A stretch of DNA of 40,741 bases, taken from an uncultured Muribaculaceae bacterium. Its GTDB lineage: Bacteria; Bacteroidota; Bacteroidia; Bacteroidales; Muribaculaceae. The notes under the pieces were generated by a model. That model was not told the origin of the DNA, made no database searches, and saw nothing but the letters and a program-made list of their open reading frames with translations. This document shows, piece after piece, positions 1 to 8,900 of the stretch. Made by a program: the position numbers and the translations under genes. Where the stretch lies: assembly GCA_947174275.1 (NCBI GenBank), contig CAMWIJ010000021.1, positions 1 through 40,741 on the forward strand, given 5' to 3'. The first letter of the stretch is position 1; every line of letters starts with the position of its first letter.

Positions 1-197
1 CCGATGTTAACCACAGCTTCGCGCTTGTTGAGGGCGATGATGGTACCTTCGATTACATCTTTGTCTTTTACAGTGTTAAGGCTCTCGTCGTAGGTCTTGG
101 TAAGCTCTTCGCGAGATTTTTCACCTGCAGTTTCGCCTTTTTCGTAGGCATCCCAGTCGAAATCGGCGATGGGAGAGGTTTTAACTTCTTCAGTCAT
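1..197 (-). CDS. rpsA: 30S ribosomal protein S1, N-terminal fragment
   Basis: The reverse strand opens with ATG at 197 and reads MTEEVKTSPIADFDWDAYEK, then about 45 more codons before running off the window edge. The FDWDAYEKGE start and the later GTIIALNKREAVVNIG segment match the N-terminus and first S1 motif of Bacteroidetes ribosomal protein S1. The protein binds mRNA on the small ribosomal subunit and helps initiation, which matters in a phylum where Shine-Dalgarno sites are rare. Only about 65 codons are present, so the later S1 repeats cannot be checked. A good Bacteroidetes-type promoter lies about 100 bases upstream. Identification comes from sequence recognition of the first segment. 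Confidence 0.88.
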   Translation of the reverse strand, partial: MTEEVKTSPIADFDWDAYEKGETAGEKSREELTKTYDESLNTVKDKDVIEGTIIALNKREAVVNI

Positions 198-298
198 TAA
201 ATTAAACGGTTAATAAATTAGTTAATTAAATCAGTTGTGCTCAGACAGTTGGCGCTTTCCGGCATTGCCGTAGGCGCACAATGAGCCTTTTAGCGTCG

Positions 299-330
299 CA
301 AAGTTAAACATTTTCTTTTAATTAACCCAA
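299..330 (-). promoter_or_regulatory. Promoter of rpsA (Bacteroidetes -33/-7 type)
   Basis: On the minus strand TAACTTTG (299-306) is a perfect TAnnTTTG -7 box, and TTG (328-330) lies 21 nt upstream as the -33 element. This predicts a start near 292 and a leader of about 95 nt before the rpsA ATG. Confidence 0.6.
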
Positions 331-524
331 TTTTACATTCTCAAAATTTTATCAAACTTGATTTATATATGTTTATATATGTCATCGCAGGGGTAATATC
401 ATCGTGAAAGCACTTTTCTCCCGATGTGAAAATGTAGCTGTGAGTTCTTTTTGATGTGGAAATTGTTATATTTTTCGGTTTTTATGTGTCAAAATGATTA
501 AAAATAAAAACTTTATCTTTAAAA

Positions 525-557
525 AGTTTAAAATTTGAAAAAGAAATCATATCTTTG
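525..557 (+). promoter_or_regulatory. Probable promoter of the GH13 amylase gene
   Basis: TATCTTTG at 550-557 is a perfect TAnnTTTG -7 box. About 20 nt upstream lies only an imperfect -33 match (AGTTTA, 525-530). Predicted transcription start is near 564, giving a leader of about 120 nt. The rest of the 198-685 gap is AT-rich divergent regulatory DNA; I see no gene in it. Confidence 0.5.
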
Positions 558-685
558 CAAAAATAATAAACGATACGCATAAGTGGCATGCGTTCCGCAG
601 TGGTTTGTGCGAATGCATTTCCGGTTAGGACTTTTGATGATTTACTTATTATATTATATCTTCTTACATTTTTAAATTTTCCTAC

Positions 686-3600
686 ATGTTGAAAAAAGTT
701 TTTTGCGCAGCAGCGTTGGCTATGACCGTATCTGTTGGTGTCAAGGCAGCCGATTACGGCCTCCCCACCAACATCCAGGACGGCAATATCCTCCACTGCT
801 TTGACTGGACATGTGCTCAGGTTCAGGCTGAGCTCGACAACATCGCCAAAGCCGGTTTCGGTTCGGTGCAGCTCTCTCCCATGCAAGGCAACTGTAATGC
901 CGGCGCCGAGTGGTATTATGCCTACATGCCCTACGACTTCGCGCTAAAAGGCTCGGGTGTCGGTTCAAAAGCCCAGCTGACCTCTCTCTGTAATGCCGCC
1001 CATGAGCGTGGCATCAAGGTAATCGTCGATGTCGTTGCCAACCACGTAAACCAGGCCAACGGATACCACGATACTTGGTGGGACTCCAACGGGCGCGTGC
1101 GTTGGAACGGTAGCATAAACTACGGCGACCGCTACTCCATCACCCACGGCCAGCTCGGCGACTACGGCGACGTAAACTCCGAAGACGCTCAGGTGCAGGC
1201 TCGTGCCAAAGCCTATGTCGAAGAACTCAAAGCCTGCGGTGTCGACGGCATCCGTTGGGACGCCGCCAAGCATATCGGTCTCCCCTCCGAAGGCTGCAAT
1301 TTCTGGTCGACTGTCACCTCTGTCCCCGGCATGTGGCACTACGGTGAAATCCTCGACTCTCCCGGAGGCGACGCCAACAATGTAATAAAAGAATACACCA
1401 ATTACATGTCGGTCACCGACAACGGATATTGCGACGGTGTCCGCAACGCCGTCAAGGGTGGCGGCGCTCCTTCCGGTTATGCCGGCTGGGCTGCCTCCGC
1501 AATCGCCGACAGCAAAGTCGTGTATTGGGCCGAAAGCCACGACGACTACTCCAACGAGTGGCAGGCTACAACCCACATATCACAGGCCGTAATCGACCGC
1601 ACATGGGCCATCGTGGCTTGCCGCAACGGCGCATCATCGCTCTATCTGTCGCGTCCCGCCGCAACTAACAAAGATGCCATCAAGATGGGTGTCAAAGGCT
1701 CGACCCACTTCACCTCGGCCGAAATCGCCGCTATCAATAAGCTCCGCAACACCGCCGTAGGTCATGCCGACTATTTCTCTTCAGGCAACGGCGTGGTGAG
1801 CGTCACCCGCAAGGATGTCGGTGCGGCCATCATCAAAGGCAACGGCCAGGCCGGCAGCGTGTCTGTCGCCAACGGCGGCGGATATTGCCCCGCAGGCACT
1901 TACATCGACCAGGTGTCGGGCTCGACATTCACAGTCACAGCCACCACAATCTCCGGCAATGTAGGCTCGACCGGCATCGCTGTCCTCATCAAGGATGGTG
2001 CCGCGCCCAACCCCGATCCGGATCCCACCCCTGATCCCGATCCGGTTCCGACCCCTGATGGTGACCATTACATCTACTTCGACGGCACTTCATTCTCACA
2101 GCCGCAGGTTTGGGCCTGGAATGCTTCAGGCAGCTGCACCACAGCGACAGCTTGGCCCGGTGACAATATGGTCAAGAAGAACAATATGTGGTATTGGGAA
2201 GTGCCTGCCGGCAAGTCCCTCCCCGCTCAGATCATCATCCACGAGGGTGACAACAAAATTGGCGGCGGCGACCTTAAATATGTTGATAAAGCCACATATC
2301 ATCAGAACGGTTCTTACACCGAAAACGGAAACAACCCGACCCCCGGCCCCGATCCCGATCCCTCCGGCACGGTGACAATCCCGGGCGACTATAACCTCGC
2401 CTACAGCGGTTCGCACACCAATGTATATTACTGGGGCGCCACAACCCCCGTTACCTGGGACGCTGCTCCCGCTATGCAAATGGCTACCGGTTCTGACGGC
2501 AATACCTACAAGGTCTACAAACTCCCCGAAGGAATGACCCACGTTATCTTCAAGACCGGAGGCTCACAGACTGCCGACCTCACATACACTTCCGACTATG
2601 TGATGAACGACAACGGCGCTACTTCTACAAAAGTAGTATTCGGAAACACTCCCGTTCCCGCCAAGCCCACTGTGACTATCTCGCCCAACGGCGGAAAAGT
2701 AAAAGGCACAGCCAACATCACTGTGACCATCGCCAAAGCGACCTCTGTCACCGCTGACTTCAACGGCAAGGCTCTCAGCCTCTCCAACGGCGCCAACACC
2801 GTGGCTGTAAGCTCATACCTCAACGACGGACAGACCGGCACTCTCACCGTAAAAGCCACCAACGCTGACGGCACCACCAGCGCCGAAGCCACCTTCACAC
2901 GCTCCGACGCCGTGACTCCCCCCGTGCCCGCAGGCAACAACCTCATCACTGACTACTACAAGGTAAACCCCGACGGTCAATTCGGCTCAAACCGCACCGT
3001 CAACATGCAGTTCTCCAGCCAAACCGCTGCCGGCGCACTCAGCCACTGGACCGCTGACGACCTCATCGCGCAAGGCGTGGCCCGCGACGTGGCTCAGGCC
3101 ATGAACGGCAACCACGAGCGTCCGGTCATCGACTCCTATGCCATCTATGCTGCCTACGACAAAGACAATCTCTATCTCGGCGTGCAGTTCGTCTACACCG
3201 TATGGGACTTCTATGGCGATGGCAAGCAGCCGGGCGAATCAAAGCCTTACAACATGGACGGCCGCCTCATGCTTGCATTCGACCTCGACCCCGAGGCTTC
3301 ATTCGACGGCTACATCGACGGTAAGAAAGGTATCTGGAACGACGAAGGAGCTCCCGGAGCAAAATTCGAAAATGGTGTCGATGCTGTATGGATCGGTTCT
3401 ACCAAACCCGGTGTAGGCACTCCCGGTTTCTTCGTTCCCACTCCCGACGGCCATGCAAGCTACGACGCTCCTTATTGCAAGGAAAGCACCGTAAAATACG
3501 GCTATGCCGACGGTCTCGCATCATGCATCAGCAATGTATGGGGTCAGAAAGAACTCAACTTCGAGCCCGAAGTGCTTGAAGGCAACGACGGCTTCGTCGA

Positions 3601-4030
3601 CCTCCGCAGCGAAATCGACGACTCTGCCCACACATTCTATGAATTCTGTTTCCCCCTGTCGCTCCTCGGCGTCACTGAAGACTATATCCGCACCAACGGC
3701 ATCGGCGTGCAGTATCTCGACATCTACGGCTCAAGCCCTGTCGGCGGCACTCCCTACGATCCCTCGTTCTTCGACAATGTCAAGGACAGCTATTCGTCTG
3801 ATCCCTCTTCAAGCAAGGAGAAAGAAGATGAGGACATCATCACCTACGCTCCCGCCCGCATCGGCAAGGCTGCCTTCAGCGCTGTCGGCGACATCACAGT
3901 AGAGCCTGCCGGCGACGACTCTGCCCCCGTGGTCTACTTCAACCTCCAGGGCATGCGTGTCGACAACCCCGCCAACGGCATCTACATCAAGCGCCAAGGC
4001 TCAAAGGCAACCAAAGTCTACGTCCGCTAA
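686..4030 (+). CDS. Secreted multi-module GH13 alpha-amylase
   Basis: Hydrolyses alpha-1,4 bonds of starch-like glucans outside the cytoplasm. Residues 1-21 form a signal peptide (MLKKVFCAAALAMTVSVGVKA). The catalytic GH13 barrel covers about 25-435: region I DVVANH (115-120), nucleophile Asp192 in GIRWDAAKH, acid/base Glu221 in WHYGEILD, and the His285-Asp286 pair in WAESHDDY. A Pro/Asp-rich linker (about 437-456) leads to a CBM26-like starch-binding module (about 457-545). A second P/D linker precedes another beta module (about 563-655), then an Ig-like module (656-750), a large DOMON/CBM9-like module (about 751-1060) and a sorting-type tail with NLQGMRVDNPANGIYI. At 1114 residues it is much longer than a plain amylase. 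It faces the GH31 gene across the repeat array. Family and catalytic residues are clear; module names are by resemblance. Confidence 0.93.
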   Translation: MLKKVFCAAALAMTVSVGVKAADYGLPTNIQDGNILHCFDWTCAQVQAELDNIAKAGFGSVQLSPMQGNCNAGAEWYYAYMPYDFALKGSGVGSKAQLTSLCNAAHERGIKVIVDVVANHVNQANGYHDTWWDSNGRVRWNGSINYGDRYSITHGQLGDYGDVNSEDAQVQARAKAYVEELKACGVDGIRWDAAKHIGLPSEGCNFWSTVTSVPGMWHYGEILDSPGGDANNVIKEYTNYMSVTDNGYCDGVRNAVKGGGAPSGYAGWAASAIADSKVVYWAESHDDYSNEWQATTHISQAVIDRTWAIVACRNGASSLYLSRPAATNKDAIKMGVKGSTHFTSAEIAAINKLRNTAVGHADYFSSGNGVVSVTRKDVGAAIIKGNGQAGSVSVANGGGYCPAGTYIDQVSGSTFTVTATTISGNVGSTGIAVLIKDGAAPNPDPDPTPDPDPVPTPDGDHYIYFDGTSFSQPQVWAWNASGSCTTATAWPGDNMVKKNNMWYWEVPAGKSLPAQIIIHEGDNKIGGGDLKYVDKATYHQNGSYTENGNNPTPGPDPDPSGTVTIPGDYNLAYSGSHTNVYYWGATTPVTWDAAPAMQMATGSDGNTYKVYKLPEGMTHVIFKTGGSQTADLTYTSDYVMNDNGATSTKVVFGNTPVPAKPTVTISPNGGKVKGTANITVTIAKATSVTADFNGKALSLSNGANTVAVSSYLNDGQTGTLTVKATNADGTTSAEATFTRSDAVTPPVPAGNNLITDYYKVNPDGQFGSNRTVNMQFSSQTAAGALSHWTADDLIAQGVARDVAQAMNGNHERPVIDSYAIYAAYDKDNLYLGVQFVYTVWDFYGDGKQPGESKPYNMDGRLMLAFDLDPEASFDGYIDGKKGIWNDEGAPGAKFENGVDAVWIGSTKPGVGTPGFFVPTPDGHASYDAPYCKESTVKYGYADGLASCISNVWGQKELNFEPEVLEGNDGFVDLRSEIDDSAHTFYEFCFPLSLLGVTEDYIRTNGIGVQYLDIYGSSPVGGTPYDPSFFDNVKDSYSSDPSSSKEKEDEDIITYAPARIGKAAFSAVGDITVEPAGDDSAPVVYFNLQGMRVDNPANGIYIKRQGSKATKVYVR

Positions 4031-4050
4031 GCCGTAGCCCGCTCCCTCCA

Positions 4051-4078
4051 TCATCTCCGGACACGAGGCCGGAGATGA
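4051..4078 (+). terminator. Hairpin after the GH13 gene
   Basis: TCATCTCCGG (4051-4060) pairs perfectly with CCGGAGATGA (4069-4078) around an 8-nt loop, 20 nt after the GH13 stop. The following sequence is A-rich rather than U-rich, so this is a terminator-like hairpin rather than a textbook intrinsic terminator. Confidence 0.5.
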
Positions 4079-4090
4079 ACAATAAATAAA

Positions 4091-4161
4091 ACAGCTGTCG
4101 CGATTACCGACCGTCACGCCCGACCGACAAGGGCAAAACGCAAGGTAATCGCGATTGCTGT
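4091..4161. repeat. Interrupted 18-nt inverted repeat
   Basis: ACAGC-tg-TCGCGATTACC (4091-4108) is mirrored by GGTAATCGCGA-tt-GCTGT (4144-4161), a 16-bp pairing with one symmetrical 2-nt internal loop around a 35-nt loop. It lies between the GH13 hairpin and the first copy of the 200-bp repeat family, and could mark an old mobile-element end. Confidence 0.55.
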
Positions 4162-4195
4162 ATATATACCGAAAAAGTGAGCAAAATACCAAATC

Positions 4196-4402
4196 CGCTC
4201 CCACACATCGCCCCGCGTGGCACTCCACATTACATGCTGCCGCGCCGCATCCCCTCGCAGATATCACAGCGCATTCCCCGCGGAGAGCCGGAGGCTCGTG
4301 TCAGTGATTAACCGGGGTTCGCAGAACGCGGAGCGGGCGTAGACCCCGGCCCACCCGACATCTCTCCCCAGCCGAGCCCGAGCAGGGCGATATGTGGTAA
4401 CG
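4196..4402 (+). repeat. Family-1 repeat, copy 1 (full length)
   Basis: About 207 bp. The left end CGCTCCCACACATCGCCC (4196-4213) and right end GGGCGATATGTGGTAACG (4385-4402) are inverted repeats of each other at 15 of 18 positions. Inside are a GAGCC-GGA-GGCTC hairpin and a larger CCGGGGT...ACCCCGG stem. The same core recurs four more times before 5890. Confidence 0.8.
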
Positions 4403-4522
4403 ACATTTAGCTCATGCATATCCACGCTCCATAGTATCGACTACATAGCGGCAGAGACCACCATCCCCGATAGCATATAGCCATCGAGTAGAGTCATGAG
4501 ATAGGCCGACATCGATAGCATC

Positions 4523-4683
4523 ACCCCCACATCCCCTCGCAGATATCACAGCGCATTCCCCCGCGGAGAGCCGGAGGCTCGTGTCAGTGATTAACCGGGG
4601 TTCGCAGACCGCGGAGCGGGCGCAGACCCCGGCCCACCGACGTCTCCCCACTCCGAGCCCGGGAGGGGCGGTGTGTGGTAGCG
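4523..4683 (+). repeat. Family-1 repeat, copy 2 (left end shortened)
   Basis: The core from CATCCCCTCGCAG onward matches copy 1 almost base for base, offset 282 bp. The left terminal repeat is fused to the preceding spacer, while the right end GGGCGGTGTGTGGTAGCG (4666-4683) is intact. The spacer before it (about 4409-4522) is repeated nearly identically at about 4689-4803, so core plus spacer forms a tandem unit of about 281 bp. Confidence 0.8.
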
Positions 4684-4797
4684 ACATTTAGCTCAGGATC
4701 CACGCTCCATAGTATCGACTACATAGCGTCAGAGACCACCATCCCCGATAGCATATAGGCATCGAGTAGAGTCATGAGATAGACCGACATCGATAGC

Positions 4798-4965
4798 ATC
4801 GCCCCCCGCATATCCCGTCACAGATATCACAGCGCATTCCCCGCGGAGAGCCGGAGGCTCGTGTCAGTGATTAACCGGGGTTCGGAGAACGCGGAGCGGG
4901 CGAAGACCCCGGCTCACACGACATCTCTCCTCAGCCGAGCCCGGGCAGGGCGATATGTGGTAGCG
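4798..4965 (+). repeat. Family-1 repeat, copy 3 (upstream flank of the transposase)
   Basis: The core CAGATATCACAGCGCATTCC starts at 4821, 281 bp after the same point in copy 2. The right end GGGCGATATGTGGTAGCG is at 4948-4965. It stops about 75 bp before the transposase ATG and is the direct-orientation flank of that gene. Confidence 0.8.
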
Positions 4966-5040
4966 ACATTATATACATGCATCAGGCAAAATTACGACAT
5001 ATATTTTTGCATACTCAAATTTAAGAGTTACATTTGCTAC

Positions 5041-5484
5041 ATGAGCAAAGTTTTGTCCCTCCATCATATAGTATTCGGCACCAGACATCGCATTCCGGCG
5101 ATTGTCCATGCCGAGCGTGAGCATCTTTGCAGAGTGATATGGTCGCTGTTGAAAGAGGAGAAGTGTTACCTTTATCGTGTAAACTGCGTCCCCGACCACG
5201 TGCACATGCTTATCGACCTAAATGCGACAAAATCACTAAGTAGTGTAATCAGCAAAATCAAGTCAAAGTCGAGCCTTTGGATTAAGAGTTCAGGTATATA
5301 TCCACTCTTTGAGGCATGGTGCGACGGATATTATGCTTCGAGCGTATCGCTCGAAGAGCGTGACTCGGTTATTGACTATATCAAAAACCAGCAGCAACAC
5401 CATGCAGGTATAGGGTATGAGGCCGAGATGAAAAATCTGTATCTGAAAGCCGGCCTTATATGGCATGACAACGACCTGCAATGA
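5041..5484 (+). CDS. IS200/IS605-type Y1 (HUH) transposase
   Basis: A 147-residue single-strand DNA transposase of the IS200-like TnpA family. The HUH metal-binding pair is His53/His55 in PDHVHMLIDL. WCDGYYASSVS (about 93-103) matches the family's central motif, and Tyr113 in VIDYIKNQ is the likely nucleophile. Size is normal for TnpA and nothing looks broken. The frame is open upstream to 4861 through repeat copy 3, but that extension is repeat-derived; ATG 5041 gives a family-typical MSKVLSLHHIVFGTRHR start. TAnnTTTG-type boxes occur at 5002-5009 and 5029-5036. The gene is AT-richer than its neighbours, suggesting transfer. The stop abuts an inverted family-1 repeat, which points to those repeats as its substrates (inference). 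Confidence 0.87.
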   Translation: MSKVLSLHHIVFGTRHRIPAIVHAEREHLCRVIWSLLKEEKCYLYRVNCVPDHVHMLIDLNATKSLSSVISKIKSKSSLWIKSSGIYPLFEAWCDGYYASSVSLEERDSVIDYIKNQQQHHAGIGYEAEMKNLYLKAGLIWHDNDLQ

Positions 5485-5605
5485 TGCTCCCACACATCGC
5501 CCCTCCCGGGCTAACCGTAGAGACGCATCTGCATGCCGGGGTCTTCGCCCGCTCCGCGTTCTGCGAACCCCGGTTAATCACAATCCCGAGCCTCCGGCTC
5601 TCCGA
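5485..5605 (-). repeat. Family-1 repeat, copy 4 (inverted, truncated)
   Basis: Starts directly after the transposase stop with TGCTCCCACACATCGCCC (5485-5502), the inverted form of the family's right end. It continues with the inverted GGGGTC...GACCCC-type stem and GAGCC-TCC-GGCTC hairpin, and loses similarity near 5605. Roughly 80 bp between it and copy 5 (5606-5683) show no recognisable feature. Confidence 0.75.
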
Positions 5606-5683
5606 GCAAGAAACAATCATCCACTGCGAGACTCGGTAGATAGTCTGACACTGGGTCCGACACTGATATTATATCCCTCCCAA

Positions 5684-5889
5684 CGCTACCACACATCGCC
5701 CCGCGTGACACTCCACACTACATGCTGCCGCGCCGCATCCCCTCGCAGATATCACAGCGCATTCCCCACGGAGAGCCGGAGGCTCGTGTCAGTGATTAAC
5801 CGGGGTTCGCAGACCGCGGAGCGGGCGTAGACCCCGGCCCACCGACGTCTCCCCACATCCTAGCCCGGGCAGGGCGGTGTGTGGTAGCG
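5684..5889 (+). repeat. Family-1 repeat, copy 5 (full length, best terminal repeats)
   Basis: 206 bp bounded by CGCTACCACACATCGCCC (5684-5701) and GGGCGGTGTGTGGTAGCG (5872-5889), inverted repeats matching at 17 of 18 positions. The internal core is close to copies 1-3. It ends just before the GH31 terminator. Confidence 0.82.
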
Positions 5890-5900
5890 ACATTCCGTTA

Positions 5901-5947
5901 TATAGCGACGAGGTCGCGCCGTATCCACACGGCGCGACCTCGCTTAT
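5901..5947 (-). terminator. Terminator hairpin of the GH31 gene
   Basis: CGAGGTCGCGCCG (5909-5921) and CGGCGCGACCTCG (5930-5942) form a perfect 13-bp stem with an 8-nt loop, 25 bases after the GH31 stop. The stem is very GC-rich; the U-tract is weak (TATATAA follows on the minus strand). Confidence 0.65.
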
Positions 5948-5966
5948 AGAGTGTATGTTCAGTTGC

Positions 5967-8900
5967 TTACATTACGATTATTTTCAGCGCCTTGACGCTT
6001 GTTGCTCCGGCGGCTGTGCCGCTGAGGCGGGCTATGTAGACACCTTGGGCGAGGTCCACCACGATCTGCGAGGCGGTGCCGTCGGCAGTCAGGCCGTTAT
6101 ATTCAGTCACGGTCTGGCCGGTCGTGCTGTAGATGCGCAGCGACAGTTCGTCAGTGTTGGCCGAAGCAGAGTAAGTGATGACACCGTTGGCATACGCCAG
6201 AGCCATTGACGGATCTGTGACTTCCGGCACGCCCGTCACGCCGTCGCTTGACAGACGCAGCCAGTGCGACTGTGTCGCAGCCATATTAGGTATGCGGATA
6301 TACAGCTCGTTGCCGTCGTTGGCGAAGCTGACAGTTTCATTTTCGGCGAGCACATCGTCGAGCGAGCCGACCCTTTTCGCACTGAAATCCGAAAAGTCTT
6401 CGGCATACGTGCTGTATTCGCCGGCAGCTTTAGTCGAACGGCTCTTTATCATGTTGCCGCTGCCCAGGCGGTAGTCATGGACATGCAGCAGTATGTCCTG
6501 CGGACGGTTGTCATACATATTGTCCCAGCCGTTGCCCTCGCGGTCGATATGGATATCGATATAGCCGTTGACGCCATCCTGGCATGTGGCGGTGAAGCGG
6601 GTCAGCAGATACGCTCCGTCCTCTATAGAGTTGGCCGAGGTGTGGTCGTCATCGTAATATTCTCCGGTGTCGGTTTTTTGTCCGTAAGAGGGGAAATAGT
6701 GCACGGTGATGCGGTTAGACTCTATTTCAGCAGTGCTGGTGAAGGTGTCCTGACGGTAGCGGGGCACGAATGAACCGCGGCGCATGAAGTGGGGGAGCAC
6801 GCTGACGGGTGCGTCATAGCGGATGGTGCTGTGGCCGCTGTAGATGGTTGAGAAATTGTTCATGTCGAGCCAGTCGCCTTCGGGGAACGTGATGCTCTTC
6901 GTCTGACTGCTGTCAAGCACCGGAGCAACATATATGTCGGCGCCCCAGAGGTAGGCGTCGCGGCAGTCGGAGAGCACCGACGGGTCGGTGTCGCCGAAAT
7001 TGGCCGGACGGGCTATAGGTGTCCCCTTGGTCGTGTAGTAATATGAGCGGGTATAGGTATAGGGGAGATAGGCGTAACGCAGGTTGATGGCATTGCGCAC
7101 ATCGTTGCGTATGCCTGAATAATCCGGCTGCCACACCTCCGGTCGGGTGGCCGAGTGGGTGCGCATCGACGGGTAGAACACTCCGAGCTGCACCCAGCGG
7201 CGGTAAAGGTCGGCGTTGGTGCCGATATTATCCGCGCTGAAGCCGCCTATGTCACTGCCGAGATAGCTGACGCCTGACATGGCGCCGCTGACAAGTGCCG
7301 GCACCTGTGCCTTGAGTCCCTCCCATGTGCGGGCGATATCGCCTGTCCAGGGGAAGGCGTTGAAGCGCTGCATGCCAGATGTGCCGGCGCGGGGCATCAG
7401 TATGTGGCGCGCCTCGGGTTTGCATTCCTTGAGCGCCTCGAGGGTGAACTCACACCAGCGGTTGCCGTATTCGTTGTGTACCTGGTTGACATCGCCCAGT
7501 TCGTAGCTACTGTCTCCGTCATGTCTCTCCGGTTCGCCAAGGTCGAGCCACCAGCCGTCGATGCCTTCGAGGGTACGCTTCTTGTAAAGGTCTTTGAACC
7601 ATTCGATAGCCTCCGGTTTGGTGACATCGAGAAGTCCGACATGCTCTGATTGGAGCCATGCCATGTCGTTGACATGGTTGTCGGAGAAGAAGCCGTTGTC
7701 ATTCATATACTGATAGTTGCCGCAGTTGCTTGTGAAGAACGGTTCGGTGATGGCTATGGTGTGTACATTCTGCTCGCGGAAGTTGGCGATCATTTCAAGC
7801 GGATTGGGGTAATTTTCTGTGTCCCAGTCGATTTTGCCCATATACTTCACGCCGCCCTGCCAGTGGATGTCAAACACGATGGCGTCGAGCGGTATATCTA
7901 TATCTTTGGTCTTGCTGACAGTCTCTTCGGCCTCCGTGCGCGACGCGAAGCTGAATTTAGAGGTGATGTAGCCCAGCGACCAGTAGGGAGGCAGTTCCTG
8001 GAAACCGGTGAGGCCGGTGTAGTTTTCCACTACGGTCTGCATCGAGCCGTGGCCGCCGGCAATCTCGCCGCCGCCGATGAAGTAGTAGGCGATAGGATTG
8101 CTGCTGCCGCTGGAATATGTCGAGCCGGTGCGGGTGGTGGAGATGGTTGCCCCGCGGTAATGGTCGTCGAAATACACGCCGTAGCCGTTGGTCGACACGT
8201 AGAAGGGGATGCAGATGTTGTGCGGATGGCTTGTGCCCTGACCCCAGTTGCCGGTCTGCGTGTTGTTCATTATCATGGTGTTGCCGTCCCAGTTGGTGCG
8301 GTTGCCGTTGTAGCCGCCGCCATAGAAGCCGGCTTCGTTCATGCTTTCAAACGACACCTCTATTCTGCCGGGATTGTTGACCAGACCGGAGAGTTCGCGC
8401 AGATACAGTTTGTCGTTGATGTCATGAAATGACACCTGGCAAGTGGTCTTGTCGATGTGCGCCTTGATGCCGCCGCTGATGCTGAGCGTGATGTCGGTGT
8501 CATTTTCAGTGACGGAGTAGGAGGGGCTTGCAAACGCTTCGTCGACAACCGAGATCGACGGCCGCTCTTCGGTGACGGTGGCGCTGTTGCGCAGCGTGAA
8601 CACCTTTATTATCTGGTCGTTGACAGGAGTGAGCATGAGCTTGCCTTTCTCGGCGGTGACGGTAAGGGTGCCGCCGGCATTCTCGTATGACAAGATTGCG
8701 CCGAGACCGGCTGTAGGGTCGGCAAGCTGCTTGAGGCTGATGAACTGGTCTTCTTCGCCGTGCTGCTTGATGTTGCCTGCCTTGTCGCGGAATATCAGGG
8801 CAAGTTTCGTGAACCGGTCATCATCGTCAGCGCCAAACCATGAGGCTATCGACGGTGTGAACGTGATGCTGTAGAGGTCGGGGTTTGACTCGTCGCGCAC

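Larger units (their letters stand above)
4798..5605 (+). mobile_element. IS200-like transposase unit flanked by inverted family-1 repeats
   Basis: A Y1 transposase gene is bracketed by copy 3 on its left and an inverted partial copy on its right that begins one base after its stop codon. The single small gene, lack of an accessory tnpB, and palindrome-rich ends fit IS200-like or REP-transposase units. Exact termini cannot be set without comparing an empty site. Confidence 0.6.

Noticed and set aside
4412..4687. Short frames inside the family-1 repeats, such as those reading SVINRGSENAERA
   Set aside because: They recur with every repeat copy and change frame and end by chance; repeat-derived, not genes.
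4196..4970. Regular repeats that might be a CRISPR array
   Set aside because: Units are about 160-200 bp and the spacers are about 115 bp and nearly identical to each other, the opposite of CRISPR spacers; no cas genes nearby.
7650..8432. 260-codon frame opposite the GH31 gene
   Set aside because: Shadow of GH31 coding sequence; the GH31 reading has conserved catalytic motifs throughout.
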